A stretch of 64,000 bases of DNA from Candidatus Zixiibacteriota bacterium (GCA_036480375.1 JAZGGI010000050.1:55941-119940); one strand, 5' to 3'. Shown: positions 15,928 through 25,458, counted from the first letter of the stretch. The notes: a model not told the origin generated them from the letters alone. Numbers and translations: made by a program.

Positions 15928-17829
15928 GTGGCCACAGGCAGCAAATCAAAGGTGCAGATTACTCTCTCGTTGCTATTTTTGAATATCATGTTTTTCAGCG
16001 TGGTTAATGCCGGTGACGCTGAGAAAGATATATCCGAGTACGGCGCATATTATGAATATATAATAAATGATCGCGCTGTATCGGGATGGGGTTTCACTGA
16101 AATAGGAAAAGTTAAAATCATGGTCATAAATCCGCGGGGAGATGATTATTCCTATATTAGCCTGAGTGAGAATAAGTATGATAAATTAAAGAGTGTTGAA
16201 ATTTTAGCATATGACAAAGAGGGAAAAGAAATTTTAAAGAAAAATAAAAAGGATATGACAAAGTATTGCGGGTTCGGGGAATATGCCGGCTATAAAGACA
16301 TTTGCTATTATACTTTCGATGTCGATGTTCCCGGATATCCGTATACAATCGAGTATGAATATAAGAAAGAATCTTCATCGTTATTTTCTCTCCGGGGAGG
16401 AATTTATTTTCAACATAAGATTCCTGTGAATCATTTTAAATATTCTGTCTCGATCCCGGGCAACGGATTCATCAGTTACAAGACCTACGGGCTGGAGCTT
16501 GAGCCGATTGCCGGTCGAGACCCAAGTGGAACGTTTGCCTATATCTGGGAAAAACGAGACATCCCGGCTTATGATGATTTGGATTATATCCCAGCGGGAT
16601 ATGGCCCGGGCGGGCGCGTAGCGATTTCACCGAATAGATTCAAGCTGGAAAAATACGAGTTTTCCGGAACTGATTGGCGGAGTATCGGGCAATGGTATTA
16701 TGAATTATCCTGGGATAAATATTCATTTTCGAGTTCGCCCTCTGCCAAACAAATAGATTCGAATAGGAAAGAAATCATAAAAAATATCTATGAAGAGATC
16801 ACTCGCGATATTCGATATGTATTAATTAGCATTGGTATCGGAGGTTGGCAGCCGCATGAGGCCGCTTCGGTTGAGAAGAACGCATATGGCGACTGCAAAG
16901 ATATGTCAACTCTATTAATCTCCCGTCTCCGAGAGGTCGGGATTGAGGCGTATCCCGCTCTGGTGCTTACTCGAAATAAGGGTGTCACCGATGTCGATTT
17001 TCCCAATTTTGGGTTCAATCATGTTATTACGGTGGCTATCGTTGGCAACGACACTCTCTGGATGGACCCCACCTGCCGCCTGTGTCCTTTCGGGGAACTG
17101 CCATATCAGGATGAAGGTATAAATGCTTTGGTTGCGACCAATAACGGCGGAGAATTGTGGAGAACTTCGGTGAGTTTGGCTGAGAAAAATACGACGACTC
17201 GCATGATGCGGATCAACATTGAAAAAGATTTGACTGCTACAATCATAACAAATATATCAATAGTCGGCGCTTATGCGCGCTACCTGCGCGGTAATATTTT
17301 ACGCTATGACGCCGATGAAACGCGCCGGTTTATCAATAATATGTTTCCGGGGGCGGAGAAAAGGTTCAGGGTTAAATCTTATGAATTTAAAAATCTCGAG
17401 GATATTTCAAAACCATTGGAAATCATAATTAAGGCTCGTACTGCGAAGAAACTGGATAAAATAGGCAAGAAAATATATTGCCCTTCGCTCATATTTGGCC
17501 AACTTTCGGGATTCGAAAAAGTCGATATGGAAGATCGCGAATATCCAATCAATCTATTTTATCCCGATATGGAAAAAGATTCGATAATTATAACCTGGGA
17601 TAAGGTTTTTGATCTCGAATCGATTTCCACGCCTCCGTCCGACAACGTGTCTTTTTCTTTTGGCGGATATCGTTTGAATTCGGAATCTGGTGATAGTTTG
17701 GTGGCCGTCAATTTTGAAAAATCCTGCGAAGCGTATATGATTAAAATCGATGAATTTACTGATTATGCCTTTTATATTGATAAATTAAAAAACATATACA
17801 AACAATATGTTAAGCTAAAATTGAAATAG
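15928..17829 (+). CDS. DUF3857 / transglutaminase-like protein with intact triad
   Basis: The protein has 633 residues and starts at a GTG preceded by AAGGGG. A signal peptide covers about residues 10-30 ([14 protein letters not shown]). DUF3857 spans about 40-220, and the transglutaminase core about 275-395 with Cys323 (YGDCKD), His365 (FNHVI) and Asp380 (WMDPT), the full catalytic set. A DUF3858-like C-terminal beta domain follows. Family members are exported, and their substrates are mostly unknown. The start could also lie slightly further in, but no ATG fits better. It is paired with a triad-deficient paralog immediately upstream, which suggests an active/inactive pair. Confidence 0.85.
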   Translation: MATGSKSKVQITLSLLFLNIMFFSVVNAGDAEKDISEYGAYYEYIINDRAVSGWGFTEIGKVKIMVINPRGDDYSYISLSENKYDKLKSVEILAYDKEGKEILKKNKKDMTKYCGFGEYAGYKDICYYTFDVDVPGYPYTIEYEYKKESSSLFSLRGGIYFQHKIPVNHFKYSVSIPGNGFISYKTYGLELEPIAGRDPSGTFAYIWEKRDIPAYDDLDYIPAGYGPGGRVAISPNRFKLEKYEFSGTDWRSIGQWYYELSWDKYSFSSSPSAKQIDSNRKEIIKNIYEEITRDIRYVLISIGIGGWQPHEAASVEKNAYGDCKDMSTLLISRLREVGIEAYPALVLTRNKGVTDVDFPNFGFNHVITVAIVGNDTLWMDPTCRLCPFGELPYQDEGINALVATNNGGELWRTSVSLAEKNTTTRMMRINIEKDLTATIITNISIVGAYARYLRGNILRYDADETRRFINNMFPGAEKRFRVKSYEFKNLEDISKPLEIIIKARTAKKLDKIGKKIYCPSLIFGQLSGFEKVDMEDREYPINLFYPDMEKDSIIITWDKVFDLESISTPPSDNVSFSFGGYRLNSESGDSLVAVNFEKSCEAYMIKIDEFTDYAFYIDKLKNIYKQYVKLKLK

Positions 17830-17896
17830 TCTCGTATTTTATTTTAATTTCGTGAGCAATTGCGAAGATATTATTTTCTTAAGGAATAATTCGATT

Positions 17897-18672
17897 TTGC
17901 AGACCTACAGGATAATTTCATGGAATATTAACGGCATTCGGGCGATTGAACGCAAAAATGCCCTCGATTGGTTTTTGGAAGAAAGGCCCGATATATTATG
18001 TCTGCAAGAAACTAAGGCGCAGGAAGAACAAGTCCCCGAGAAATTAAGATTTATCGAAGGATATCATACTTATTTTGAATCGGCCGAACGCAAAGGGTAC
18101 AGCGGCGTCGGTTTGTATTCGAAAGAAAAACCAAAGAAAATCGAGACTAAAATCGGAATTGAAAAATTCGACCGTGAGGGAAGAATTATCTCGGCGGATT
18201 TTGGGAAATTCATTCTTTTCAATGTTTATTTTCCCAACGGAAAAGCGTCAAAAGAACGGCTGCAATACAAGCTTGATTTTTATGAGGCCTTTCTGGAGTA
18301 TATTAATCCATTAAAAGATAAAGGCGAGAAGCTGATTATTTGCGGTGATGTGAATACGGCCCATAAAGCAATAGATTTGGCTCGCCCCAAAGAAAACCAA
18401 AATGTCTCCGGATTTTTGCCGATTGAGCGCGCCTGGATTGATAAGTTGCTGGAAAGCGGATATATTGATACTCTTCGCCTGTTTGACGACCGACCGGGAT
18501 ATTATATACCTGGTGGGACTATAAAACCCGCGCCCGGGACAGGAATGTCGGCTGGAGAATTGATTACTTTTTTGCAAGCGAGAATCTGAAGAATAATCTC
18601 CAATCGGCCTTTATCCTGCCGGATATATTTGGCTCCGATCATTGCCCCCTGGGTATCGAAATAAAAATTTGA
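17897..18672 (+). pseudogene. xthA: Exodeoxyribonuclease III, interrupted by one frameshift
   Basis: From a TTG at 17897 (AAGGA at 17881-17885; a GTG at 17852 is also in frame), the reading gives [18 protein letters not shown] with the catalytic Glu, and GDVNTAH with the Asp and Asn of the active site. The frame is lost within 18499-18509. Two bases on, the other frame resumes exactly as expected: [21 protein letters not shown], cut here to the part [13 protein letters not shown], then GSDHCPLG with the active-site His, and ends at TGA 18670-18672. The break sits in a TATATA run, and removing two bases would restore the whole enzyme (about 257 residues). It is either a recent loss of this AP endonuclease/3'-exonuclease or a sequencing/assembly error. 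As it stands the product would lose its C-terminal catalytic part. Confidence 0.9.
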
Positions 18673-18691
18673 TAACCGTCCAAAATAACCG

Positions 18692-18719
18692 TTTGCAAAA
18701 TTGAATTTTTGCTTATAAT
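18692..18719 (+). promoter_or_regulatory. Likely promoter of the acyltransferase/glycyl-radical operon
   Basis: TTTGCA (18692-18697), a 16-base spacer and a perfect TATAAT (18714-18719), located 48 bases before the ATG at 18767. Confidence 0.5.
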
Positions 18720-18766
18720 TGGTACCTGACTAGTACGGATAACGTAAAATCATCGAGTTTGTAAAC

Positions 18767-19504
18767 ATGATTTTCAGGAAAGACCCATTCGGCCATTATT
18801 TGATAATTAAGCGGTTAGTATTGCGCTCAATCGGTATAATTTCATATCTGACGCTGCGGTTTTTAAATAAGCTGCGCATTGAAGGAGCCGAGAACCTGGA
18901 AAATCTGGGCAAGCACGGAATTTTAATAGTATCCAATCATCAAACCTATTTTGCCGACGTGGTGGGAATTTATCATGTCATCAGCCGTAAGCGATCGGCT
19001 TTTTCAAATGGAATCAAAAATCCGCTGTATCTTTTGGCTCCCATGCTCAACTGCTATTTTATAGCAGCTGAGGAGACAATGAAATCGGGATGGATTCCGA
19101 AAATTGTCTCATACGCCGGTTCGATATCGATCCGCCGTATCTGGCGGGATAAGGATAAGGATGTCAAACGCCAGGTCCGTTTTACGGATATTACCAATAT
19201 CGGAATGGCTCTCAAGGACGGTTGGGTAATCACTTTCCCGCAGGGGACAACCAAACCAAACGCGCCGGGCCGAAGAGGCGTGACGTATATCATAAAAAAA
19301 TTCAATCCGATTGTCGTGCCGGTGGTTATTGACGGATTTCAAAACGCTTTTCACCGCAAGAAATTAAGATTAAACAAACTTGGCAGCCGCGTAACCATCA
19401 AATTCAAACCGCCGCTGGAGTTTAACGCGAATGAGGGATCCAATGAGATGCTATCAAAAATCATGAATGCCATTGAGCAAAGTGCGGCACCCGAAGGCGC
19501 ATAA
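18767..19504 (+). CDS. 1-acylglycerol-3-phosphate acyltransferase-like protein (PlsC family)
   Basis: The protein has 245 residues. It carries the acyltransferase His/Asp motif as NHQTYFADV (one residue longer than the usual HX4D spacing), a second block FSNGIKNPLYLL, and the phosphate-binding block FPQGTTKPNAPG, corresponding to the FPEGTRS motif. This order is that of the PlsC/LPLAT family, which esterifies lysophospholipid at the inner membrane. The N-terminal region (about 15-30) is weakly hydrophobic, giving membrane association. It is followed two bases later by the activase gene; the link to glycyl radical chemistry is likely only positional. The exact acyl acceptor cannot be determined. 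Confidence 0.85.
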   Translation: MIFRKDPFGHYLIIKRLVLRSIGIISYLTLRFLNKLRIEGAENLENLGKHGILIVSNHQTYFADVVGIYHVISRKRSAFSNGIKNPLYLLAPMLNCYFIAAEETMKSGWIPKIVSYAGSISIRRIWRDKDKDVKRQVRFTDITNIGMALKDGWVITFPQGTTKPNAPGRRGVTYIIKKFNPIVVPVVIDGFQNAFHRKKLRLNKLGSRVTIKFKPPLEFNANEGSNEMLSKIMNAIEQSAAPEGA

Positions 19505-19506
19505 TA

Positions 19507-20310
19507 ATGACGGGACTTATTATTGATATAAAAAAATTCGCGATCCATGACGGTCCCGGAATCCGGACAACGGTTTTTTTCAAGGGCTGTTCTCTCAGCT
19601 GCCAATGGTGTCATAATCCCGAAAGCCGCCGGAATGAAATCGAGACTATCTGCGTCAAAATCAGAAAAGGTCAATCCGTTAAAGATCAAAAAGAAAAAAA
19701 AGAAATTTTCGGGCGGCGAGTGACGGTTGAAGAGATCATGGATGAAATCTCAAAAGACAAAATCTTCTACGAACAATCCGGAGGCGGAGTGACTTTTTCA
19801 GGCGGCGAACCGATGATGCAGGTTGATTTTTTATGCGAGCTGCTGAAAACCTGTAAAAATGAAGAATATCATACGGTAGTTGATACATCGGGGTATGCGC
19901 CTACCGAAGATTTTGATAAAGTTCACACACTCACGGATTTGTTTTTATTTGATCTTAAATTGATTGATGAAAAAGAGCATAAAAAATATGTCGGTGTGTC
20001 GAATAAATTAATTCTCGAAAATATCACGCAATTATTGAAGTGGGGCAATATCGTCGTTCCCCGCATTCCCTTGATTCCGGATATCACCGATACCGAAACA
20101 AATCTTCAAAATACCGCAGATTTTTTGGCAGAATTAAAAACAATTCAAAATGTCTCTCTTTTGCCGTATAATAAATTGGCGGAAGACAAACGGCAAAAAT
20201 TCAGCATGGAGCAACGACTCGGCAAGCTGGATTCTCAGACGAAAGAGGAATTGAATCAGATTGCCGGTATTTTTGAAAGACGCGGATTTCAAGTTTCAAT
20301 CGGAGGATAA
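19507..20310 (+). CDS. Glycyl radical enzyme activase (radical SAM, PflA type)
   Basis: The protein has 267 residues. It is a radical SAM enzyme with the cluster motif CSLSCQWC (CX3CX2C) near residue 30 and the SAM-binding SGGGVTFSGGEPMMQ near 97. It would install the glycyl radical on the enzyme encoded directly downstream, six bases away, under anoxic conditions. Most activases of this subfamily carry an inserted ferredoxin-like domain with extra CX2CX2C clusters between the motif and the glycine-rich loop. Here that insert is short (about residues 38-75), lysine-rich and has one cysteine only, so the auxiliary clusters are absent. The shorter form resembles classical PflA. Substrate partner is assigned by neighbourhood. 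Confidence 0.92.
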   Translation: MTGLIIDIKKFAIHDGPGIRTTVFFKGCSLSCQWCHNPESRRNEIETICVKIRKGQSVKDQKEKKEIFGRRVTVEEIMDEISKDKIFYEQSGGGVTFSGGEPMMQVDFLCELLKTCKNEEYHTVVDTSGYAPTEDFDKVHTLTDLFLFDLKLIDEKEHKKYVGVSNKLILENITQLLKWGNIVVPRIPLIPDITDTETNLQNTADFLAELKTIQNVSLLPYNKLAEDKRQKFSMEQRLGKLDSQTKEELNQIAGIFERRGFQVSIGG

Positions 20311-20316
20311 CGAGCT

Positions 20317-22680
20317 GTGAATGAACGCATAGCCGGATTGAGAAAAGAAAGTCTTGAAGCAGTTCCGACAATTTCATTGGAGCGGGCGCGGTTGCTTACC
20401 GAATTTTATCAATCCGGAAAAGTTGAAAAAGTATCGATACCGGTCGCCCGTGCGATGGCATTTGATTATATCCTCAGTCATAAGGAAATTTGTATTAATG
20501 ACGGCGAGCTTATCGTTGGGGAGCGCGGCCCGGCTCCCAAAGCCACTCCGACTTATCCTGAAATATGCACTCATACGGTAAAAGATTTTGAGATCCTTGA
20601 TACTCGCGAGAAAGTTTGGTTCCGGGCATCGGATGAAGTCAAAAAAATTCAAGAAAATGAGATTATTCCGTTTTGGTCGAGCAGATCCATCCGCGACAGA
20701 ATTTTTGAATCTATCGATGAGGACTGGAAAAACACCTATGACGCGGGCATCTTTACCGAGTTTCAGGAACAGCGCGCACCGGGGCATACGGTATTGGATG
20801 ACAAAATATACAAAAAAGGATTTTTGGATTTTATCAAAGATATCGAGTTGAGTTTAGAGAGACTTGATTTTGATAACGACCCTGAAGCTTCAAATAAAAA
20901 AGAACAATTAGCGGCGATGAAAATCGCCTCCGAAGCAATAATTCGTTTTGCCGAACGATATGCCGCAAAGCTGGAAGAATTATTAAATTCAGAACGGGAT
21001 GAAAAACGCAAGGCGGAATTTTTTGAGATGGCCCGGATTTGCCGGAAAGTCCCGGCCCAGAAACCGGATACTCTCTGGGAAGCGATGCAGTATTACTGGT
21101 TTGTGCATTTAGGTGTTATAACCGAGCTTAATACGTGGGATTCGTTTAATCCGGGTCGGTTGGATCAGCATCTCATGCCATTTTATAAAGAAGATATTGA
21201 ATCGGGCCGCATGACTGAAGAAAAAGCTCACGAACTTTTGCAATCATTCTGGATAAAATTCAATAATCAACCTGCCCCTCCCAAAGTGGGCGTTACCGCT
21301 CAGGAAAGCAATACTTACACCGATTTTTGCCTGATAAACCTGGGCGGAGTTACCAAAGCCGGAGAAGACGCCGTCAATGATATGACATATATGCTTCTGG
21401 ATACAATCGAAGAGATGCGTCTGCTTCAGCCCGGCTCGATGGTTCAGATAAGCAAAAAAAGTCCGGATAAGCTCGTTAAACGAGCATTGAAAATTATTAA
21501 AACCGGATACGGCCAGCCGTCGCTTTTCAATACCGACGCGATAATTCCGGAAATGCTTCGGCAGGGGAAGGAGATTGAGGATGCCCGCTGCGGCGGAGCC
21601 AGCGGGTGTGTCGAAACCGGGGCTTTCGGAAAAGAAAGCTATATTCTCACCGGGTATTTTAACCTTACCAAAGTCCTGGAAGTTACATTGCATAACGGTA
21701 TCGATCCTGGCACGGGAAAGAAAATCGGGATCGAATCAGGGGATGTCTCGAAGTTTGAGTCGTTTGATAAATTCTATGGCGCCTTCGAAAAACAACTAAA
21801 ACACTTTATCGATGTCAAAGTCAAAGGTAATCTAATAATTGAAAAATTGTGGGCTGAGATTTTGCCCGCGCCGTTTATGTCAGTTCTGATTGATGATTGT
21901 ATTGCCAACGGTAAGGATTACAACTCGGGCGGGGCGCGATACAATACGTCTTATATCCAGGGCGTCGGCCTTGGAACAGTCACCGATTGTATGTCGTCGA
22001 TTAAGTATCATGTATTCGATCAAAAAGTTATTTTACTCTCTGAGTTTATTGACATACTGAAAAATAACTTTGAAGGCTCAGAGGAATTTCATGACAGGCT
22101 TCTGAATGATACGCCAAAATATGGCAATGATGATGATTATGCCGATGATATCATGCGACGGGTGTTTGAAAGTTATTTTAGAATGATTGACGGACGACCC
22201 AATTTCAAGGGCGGCTTTCATCGCATTAATCTGCTTCCGACGACATGTCATGTTTATTTCGGGAGCGTTGTTGGCGCGACTCCGGACGGCCGCATTGCGG
22301 GCGTGCCCCTTTCCGAAGGAGTATCTCCGGTTCAGGGGGCCGACCGGCATGGCCCAACGGCGGTATTGAAATCGGCGTCGAAGATTGATCATCTTCGAAC
22401 CGGCGGGACGCTATTGAATCAAAAATTCACGCCGCAGATTTTTGAAAGCCAGGATGCCGTGGAAAAGATCATGCATTTGATTCGCTCGTATTTTAAGATG
22501 GACGGTCATCATATTCAGTTCAATGTTATCAGCGCACTGACTCTCCGCAAGGCTCAAAAGGAACCGGAAAACTATAAAGATTTGATCGTTCGCGTAGCGG
22601 GGTACAGCGATTATTTTGTCGATCTGGGCGAGGATTTGCAAAACGAGATTATCCGGCGGACCGAACAATGCGCTGTTTGA
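20317..22680 (+). CDS. hypD: Glycyl radical enzyme, closest to trans-4-hydroxy-L-proline dehydratase (HypD)
   Basis: The protein has 787 residues, the length typical of HypD. It starts at a GTG with GGAGG ten bases upstream. The thiyl-radical cysteine and catalytic Glu are in SGCVETG (Cys431, Glu433), and the radical glycine is Gly762 in RVAGYSD near the C-terminus. Many further segments match HypD as I remember it: FTEFQEQRAPGHTV, TELNTWDSFNPGRLDQHL, KFNNQPAPPKVG, YGNDDDYAD, LPTTCHVYFG and MDGHHIQFNV. HypD removes water from hydroxyproline to give pyrroline-5-carboxylate, which P5C reductase turns into proline; no proC is present here. The enzyme requires anoxia. Related dehydratases or lyases with changed pockets cannot be fully excluded. 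It forms an operon with the activase. Confidence 0.85.
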   Translation: MNERIAGLRKESLEAVPTISLERARLLTEFYQSGKVEKVSIPVARAMAFDYILSHKEICINDGELIVGERGPAPKATPTYPEICTHTVKDFEILDTREKVWFRASDEVKKIQENEIIPFWSSRSIRDRIFESIDEDWKNTYDAGIFTEFQEQRAPGHTVLDDKIYKKGFLDFIKDIELSLERLDFDNDPEASNKKEQLAAMKIASEAIIRFAERYAAKLEELLNSERDEKRKAEFFEMARICRKVPAQKPDTLWEAMQYYWFVHLGVITELNTWDSFNPGRLDQHLMPFYKEDIESGRMTEEKAHELLQSFWIKFNNQPAPPKVGVTAQESNTYTDFCLINLGGVTKAGEDAVNDMTYMLLDTIEEMRLLQPGSMVQISKKSPDKLVKRALKIIKTGYGQPSLFNTDAIIPEMLRQGKEIEDARCGGASGCVETGAFGKESYILTGYFNLTKVLEVTLHNGIDPGTGKKIGIESGDVSKFESFDKFYGAFEKQLKHFIDVKVKGNLIIEKLWAEILPAPFMSVLIDDCIANGKDYNSGGARYNTSYIQGVGLGTVTDCMSSIKYHVFDQKVILLSEFIDILKNNFEGSEEFHDRLLNDTPKYGNDDDYADDIMRRVFESYFRMIDGRPNFKGGFHRINLLPTTCHVYFGSVVGATPDGRIAGVPLSEGVSPVQGADRHGPTAVLKSASKIDHLRTGGTLLNQKFTPQIFESQDAVEKIMHLIRSYFKMDGHHIQFNVISALTLRKAQKEPENYKDLIVRVAGYSDYFVDLGEDLQNEIIRRTEQCAV

Positions 22681-22716
22681 TATTAATTCTTCAAATTTCT
22701 ATCGGGGGAGATGCTT

Positions 22717-23472
22717 ATGATTTCACTTGAGGGAAAAACTGCTCTGGTAACCGGAGGATCGCGCGGTATCGGCCGGGCAATAGTTATTATATTTGCCAAG
22801 GCGGGATGCGATGTAATCGTTAATTACCGAACCGATAAATCATCAGCCGACAGCGTTTGCGAAGAAGCTATATCCCACGGTGTCAAGGCGATTTCAATCA
22901 GGGCCGATGTGAGCGATAAAGCGCAAGTGGATGAAATGATTGCCGAGACTATTAAATCATTCGGAAAGATCGATGTTCTGGTCAATAACGCCGGTATCTG
23001 GGAGGAAAATCCGATTGACACCATGAGCGAAGAAGGCCTGCGGAGAACAATCGACACGAATCTCCTCGGATGTTTTTTCCCAACGATGGCAGTCGCGGCA
23101 CAGATGAAAAAACAAAAATCGGGTTCAATTATTTTTATCTCATCGACGGCGGGACAGCGAGGCGAAGCGTTTTGTTCGCCGTATGCCGCTACCAAAAGCG
23201 CTCTTATTGGAATTACCAAATCGTTGGCTCCGGAACTGGCCGAATATAATATCCGCGTCAACTGCGTCGCTCCCGGTTGGGTCGATACCGACATGACCAA
23301 ACCGACGATGAATTCACCAGAGGCGGAAAGAGTACTGAATATGATTCCGCTCCATCGCATCGGAACTCCCGAAGAACTGGCCGGGCCGGTTTTGTTCATT
23401 GCTTCGGATATGGCAAGCTTTATTACCGGCGAAGTGTTGAATGTTAATGGCGGTGCGGTTTTATGCGGGTGA
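22717..23472 (+). CDS. Short-chain dehydrogenase/reductase (FabG-like SDR)
   Basis: I start at the ATG at 22717 because GGGGGAG (22704-22710) then sits six bases upstream; the ATG at 22711 directly abuts that site. The 251-residue product is a classical SDR with the cofactor loop TGGSRGIGRA, NNAG, the Ser of SSTAGQRG, the Tyr-Lys pair YAATK and the C-terminal VNGGAVLCG. NAD(P)(H) is the expected cofactor. The start lies 36 bases after the glycyl radical enzyme, so it may belong to that operon and act on a ketone or alcohol from the same pathway, but FabG-like proteins are too diverse for a substrate call. Its last 12 bases overlap the convergent antiporter gene. Confidence 0.9.
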   Translation: MISLEGKTALVTGGSRGIGRAIVIIFAKAGCDVIVNYRTDKSSADSVCEEAISHGVKAISIRADVSDKAQVDEMIAETIKSFGKIDVLVNNAGIWEENPIDTMSEEGLRRTIDTNLLGCFFPTMAVAAQMKKQKSGSIIFISSTAGQRGEAFCSPYAATKSALIGITKSLAPELAEYNIRVNCVAPGWVDTDMTKPTMNSPEAERVLNMIPLHRIGTPEELAGPVLFIASDMASFITGEVLNVNGGAVLCG

Positions 23473-24696
23473 TTCTTCTGGCGTGATAATTCTTTTGATA
23501 GTCAATCCCTGCACCAATATCGAAAAAACGACGACGACATAAGTTATCGAAACAATCAAATCGCGAGATGCTCCGGCCGGGAGAGACAATGCCAATGCGA
23601 TCGATATGCCTCCGCGGAGGCCTCCCCAGGTCAAAATCAGAGTCGCGTTGCGAGTGAACTGACGCCGGAATTTAAATAACGATATAGTTGACCAAACGCT
23701 AAAAAAGCGAGCCCCCAGAGTCAGAGGAATTGCTATTAATCCGATCAACAGGAAGTCAACCGTGAAAGCCAGTACCAGAACTTCAAGGCCGATCCAGACA
23801 AATAAGATGGCGTTGAGGATTTCGTCGATTAACTCCCAGAATTTATCCAGATGGTCGCGGGTAGTTTCCGACATGGCTAACCGCCGGCCATAATTGCCGA
23901 TTAATAATCCGGCGACAACGATGGCAATCGGTCCGGATGTATGTAGTTGCGCCGCGAGGGCGTAACCTCCGCATACGAGAGCGAGTGTGATTAAAATTTC
24001 GACGGCATAATCATCGACTTTGCTGAGCATCCGGTAGGCCGCCAGTCCGATACCGAGTCCGAAAACTACTCCGCCGATTGCTTCTTCAACGAAAAGTAAT
24101 ATCGCGTCTCCAAATGACGTCGATTCTCCGGCGGCGATTCCGACCAGGACGGTAAAGATGACAACGCCGACGCCGTCGTTGAAAAGCGATTCTCCGGCGA
24201 TTTTTGTTTCCAGAGTCTTAGGGGCGTTAATTGTCTTCAAAATCGACAAGACCGCTACCGGATCGGTCGGGGCGATGAGAGCTCCGAAGACGAGGCAGAT
24301 TATATAGGGGAACGACAGCCCGAATAATTGCAAAACATAGTAGATCGCGGTGCCGACGATAAATGTCGTCATGAACACTCCGACGGTAGCCAGAACGCTG
24401 ACGACCGATTTTTGTTTGGCAAGATCGTTGATGTTTATCTTAATCGCACCGGCGAAAAGCAGGAAACTGAGCATGCCCTTCATCAGAGTCTCGCCGAAAT
24501 CGACACTTTTTACCAATTCTTCAGCGGGTTGTAGAATCTCGACGCCGACAATATCGAGGCCGATAATTCCCAGCGACATGCCCAATCCGATGACCATCAG
24601 ACCGATGGTTGAAGGCAATTTGATAAATCTATAATTGATATAACTCGCCAGAGCCGCTATGGTGATAAAGATGGAAAATATAATAAAGATATTCAT
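23461..24696 (-). CDS. Na+/H+ antiporter, CPA1 (NhaP/NhaS) type
   Basis: The protein has 411 residues with about twelve hydrophobic segments. Family signatures are present: the unwound-helix motif APTDPVAVL near residue 140, the ESLFNDGVGVV block with the acidic pair used in ion exchange near 168, and GGLRGGISIALAL near 365. It would exchange Na+ (or K+) for protons at the inner membrane for pH and salt balance. The soluble TrkA-C/RCK tail of some members is absent. It converges on the SDR gene with a 12-base overlap. No clear ribosome binding site is seen before the ATG. Confidence 0.92.
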   Translation of the reverse strand: MNIFIIFSIFITIAALASYINYRFIKLPSTIGLMVIGLGMSLGIIGLDIVGVEILQPAEELVKSVDFGETLMKGMLSFLLFAGAIKININDLAKQKSVVSVLATVGVFMTTFIVGTAIYYVLQLFGLSFPYIICLVFGALIAPTDPVAVLSILKTINAPKTLETKIAGESLFNDGVGVVIFTVLVGIAAGESTSFGDAILLFVEEAIGGVVFGLGIGLAAYRMLSKVDDYAVEILITLALVCGGYALAAQLHTSGPIAIVVAGLLIGNYGRRLAMSETTRDHLDKFWELIDEILNAILFVWIGLEVLVLAFTVDFLLIGLIAIPLTLGARFFSVWSTISLFKFRRQFTRNATLILTWGGLRGGISIALALSLPAGASRDLIVSITYVVVVFSILVQGLTIKRIITPEESPA

Positions 24697-24946
24697 GTGC
24701 GTTTTTTCTGCCTATTGTTTGCAATTATATCAGAGTGAATTATACGGAATAAGATATTTTGTGACAACCGTAAACTTTTGAAGGAAATCATGTTGTCGTA
24801 AACAATCAGCTTTTTCATAATTGGGTGAATTCCGGGAGATGATTCGGTTTTAATAATCTGTAATATTCCCCAAAATCCGTGAGCTTTGTTAAATGTATTT
24901 GTGCGTTGCGGGTGTCCAGAGGTTGTCCCCCATGCAATCTGATGTG

Positions 24947-25126
24947 AAAATGGGTTTGTTTCCTCAGATTAACGTTTTGGGTCATATCAACAGGCGAAAG
25001 CCTGTTTTCAGCTGTCGCGTAGATGACCTACCGTCGGTTCACCGCTTCGCTAAGGAACCGATGGCACAGAGAGCAACTTCCAAAAATGGGTTTGTTTCCT
25101 CAGATTAACGTTTTGGGTCATATCAA
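24947..25126 (+). repeat. 44-bp exact direct repeat, two copies 136 bp apart
   Basis: Copies at 24947-24990 and 25083-25126 are identical over 44 bases (beginning AAAATGGGTTTGTTTCCTCA and ending GGGTCATATCAA). Each is followed by a stem ACAGGC / GCCTGT: tetraloop GAAA at 24990-25005, and loop GAGG at 25143-25158 followed by five T. Two copies only, spaced by unrelated sequence, so not a CRISPR. Confidence 0.85.
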
Positions 25127-25167
25127 TCCGGTGGTGATTACGACAGGCGAGGGCCTGTTTTTTGCAG

Positions 25168-25187
25168 GGACGACTCTCGAGTTGTCC
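25168..25187. repeat. REP-like palindrome, GACAACTC family (variant)
   Basis: GGACGACTC-TC-GAGTTGTCC forms a 9-bp stem with one G-T pair. Same core as the palindromes at 27099-27118 and 57129-57144, but without an intact flanking CTAC. Confidence 0.6.
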
Positions 25188-25212
25188 TGAAATTGCAAAT
25201 ACTCGCAAACGC

Positions 25213-25236
25213 GGGCTCGTCGCGACGAGCCCCTAC
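25213..25236 (-). repeat. REP-like palindrome with GTAG mark, GAGCCC family
   Basis: A perfect 20-bp palindrome (GGGCTCGTCG / CGACGAGCCC, 25213-25232) is followed by CTAC (GTAG on the minus strand), the arrangement of classical REP elements. Confidence 0.7.
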
Positions 25237-25458
25237 TGGTGATTGCTTAATTGTTATATGTTTCATGTTACATATAGCGATGATTTCGGAAAATGCGGTG
25301 GGTTGGTTGGATATTTGCAAATGCTCTAAGCGGGACGATGGGACGGGCCACCGGTCTAAAAATATGTTGACATTATTATATTTGTGTGGTTGATTGGTGA
25401 AGGCAATTGAGGTGTGAAATACATAATATTAACTTCAAATGAGAAAGCGAGAAAATGA

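Larger units (their letters stand above)
24697..25458. other. Repeat-rich intergenic region with no credible gene
   Basis: About 760 bases. It contains a 44-base exact direct repeat (24947-24990 and 25083-25126), each followed by an ACAGGC/GCCTGT hairpin, a hairpin TCGGTTC...GAACCGA (25034-25061), a REP-like palindrome (25168-25187) and a perfect 20-bp palindrome (25213-25232). Short open frames here run through the repeats and look non-coding. A TTGACA at 25367-25372 may be the -35 box for the gene at 25459, but its -10 box is weak. Confidence 0.7.

Noticed and set aside
20374..20787. Open frame of 137 codons opposite the glycyl radical enzyme
   Set aside because: Antisense shadow; no domain and no ribosome binding site.
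22824..23399. Open frame of 191 codons opposite the SDR gene
   Set aside because: Antisense shadow of a gene with a full set of SDR motifs.
24893..25108. Open frame of 71 codons in the repeat region
   Set aside because: It runs through the first copy of the 44-bp direct repeat and a hairpin, has no ribosome binding site and no family match.
24947..25126. Possible CRISPR array
   Set aside because: Only two repeats, 136 bases apart, with hairpins in the spacer and no cas genes in the window.
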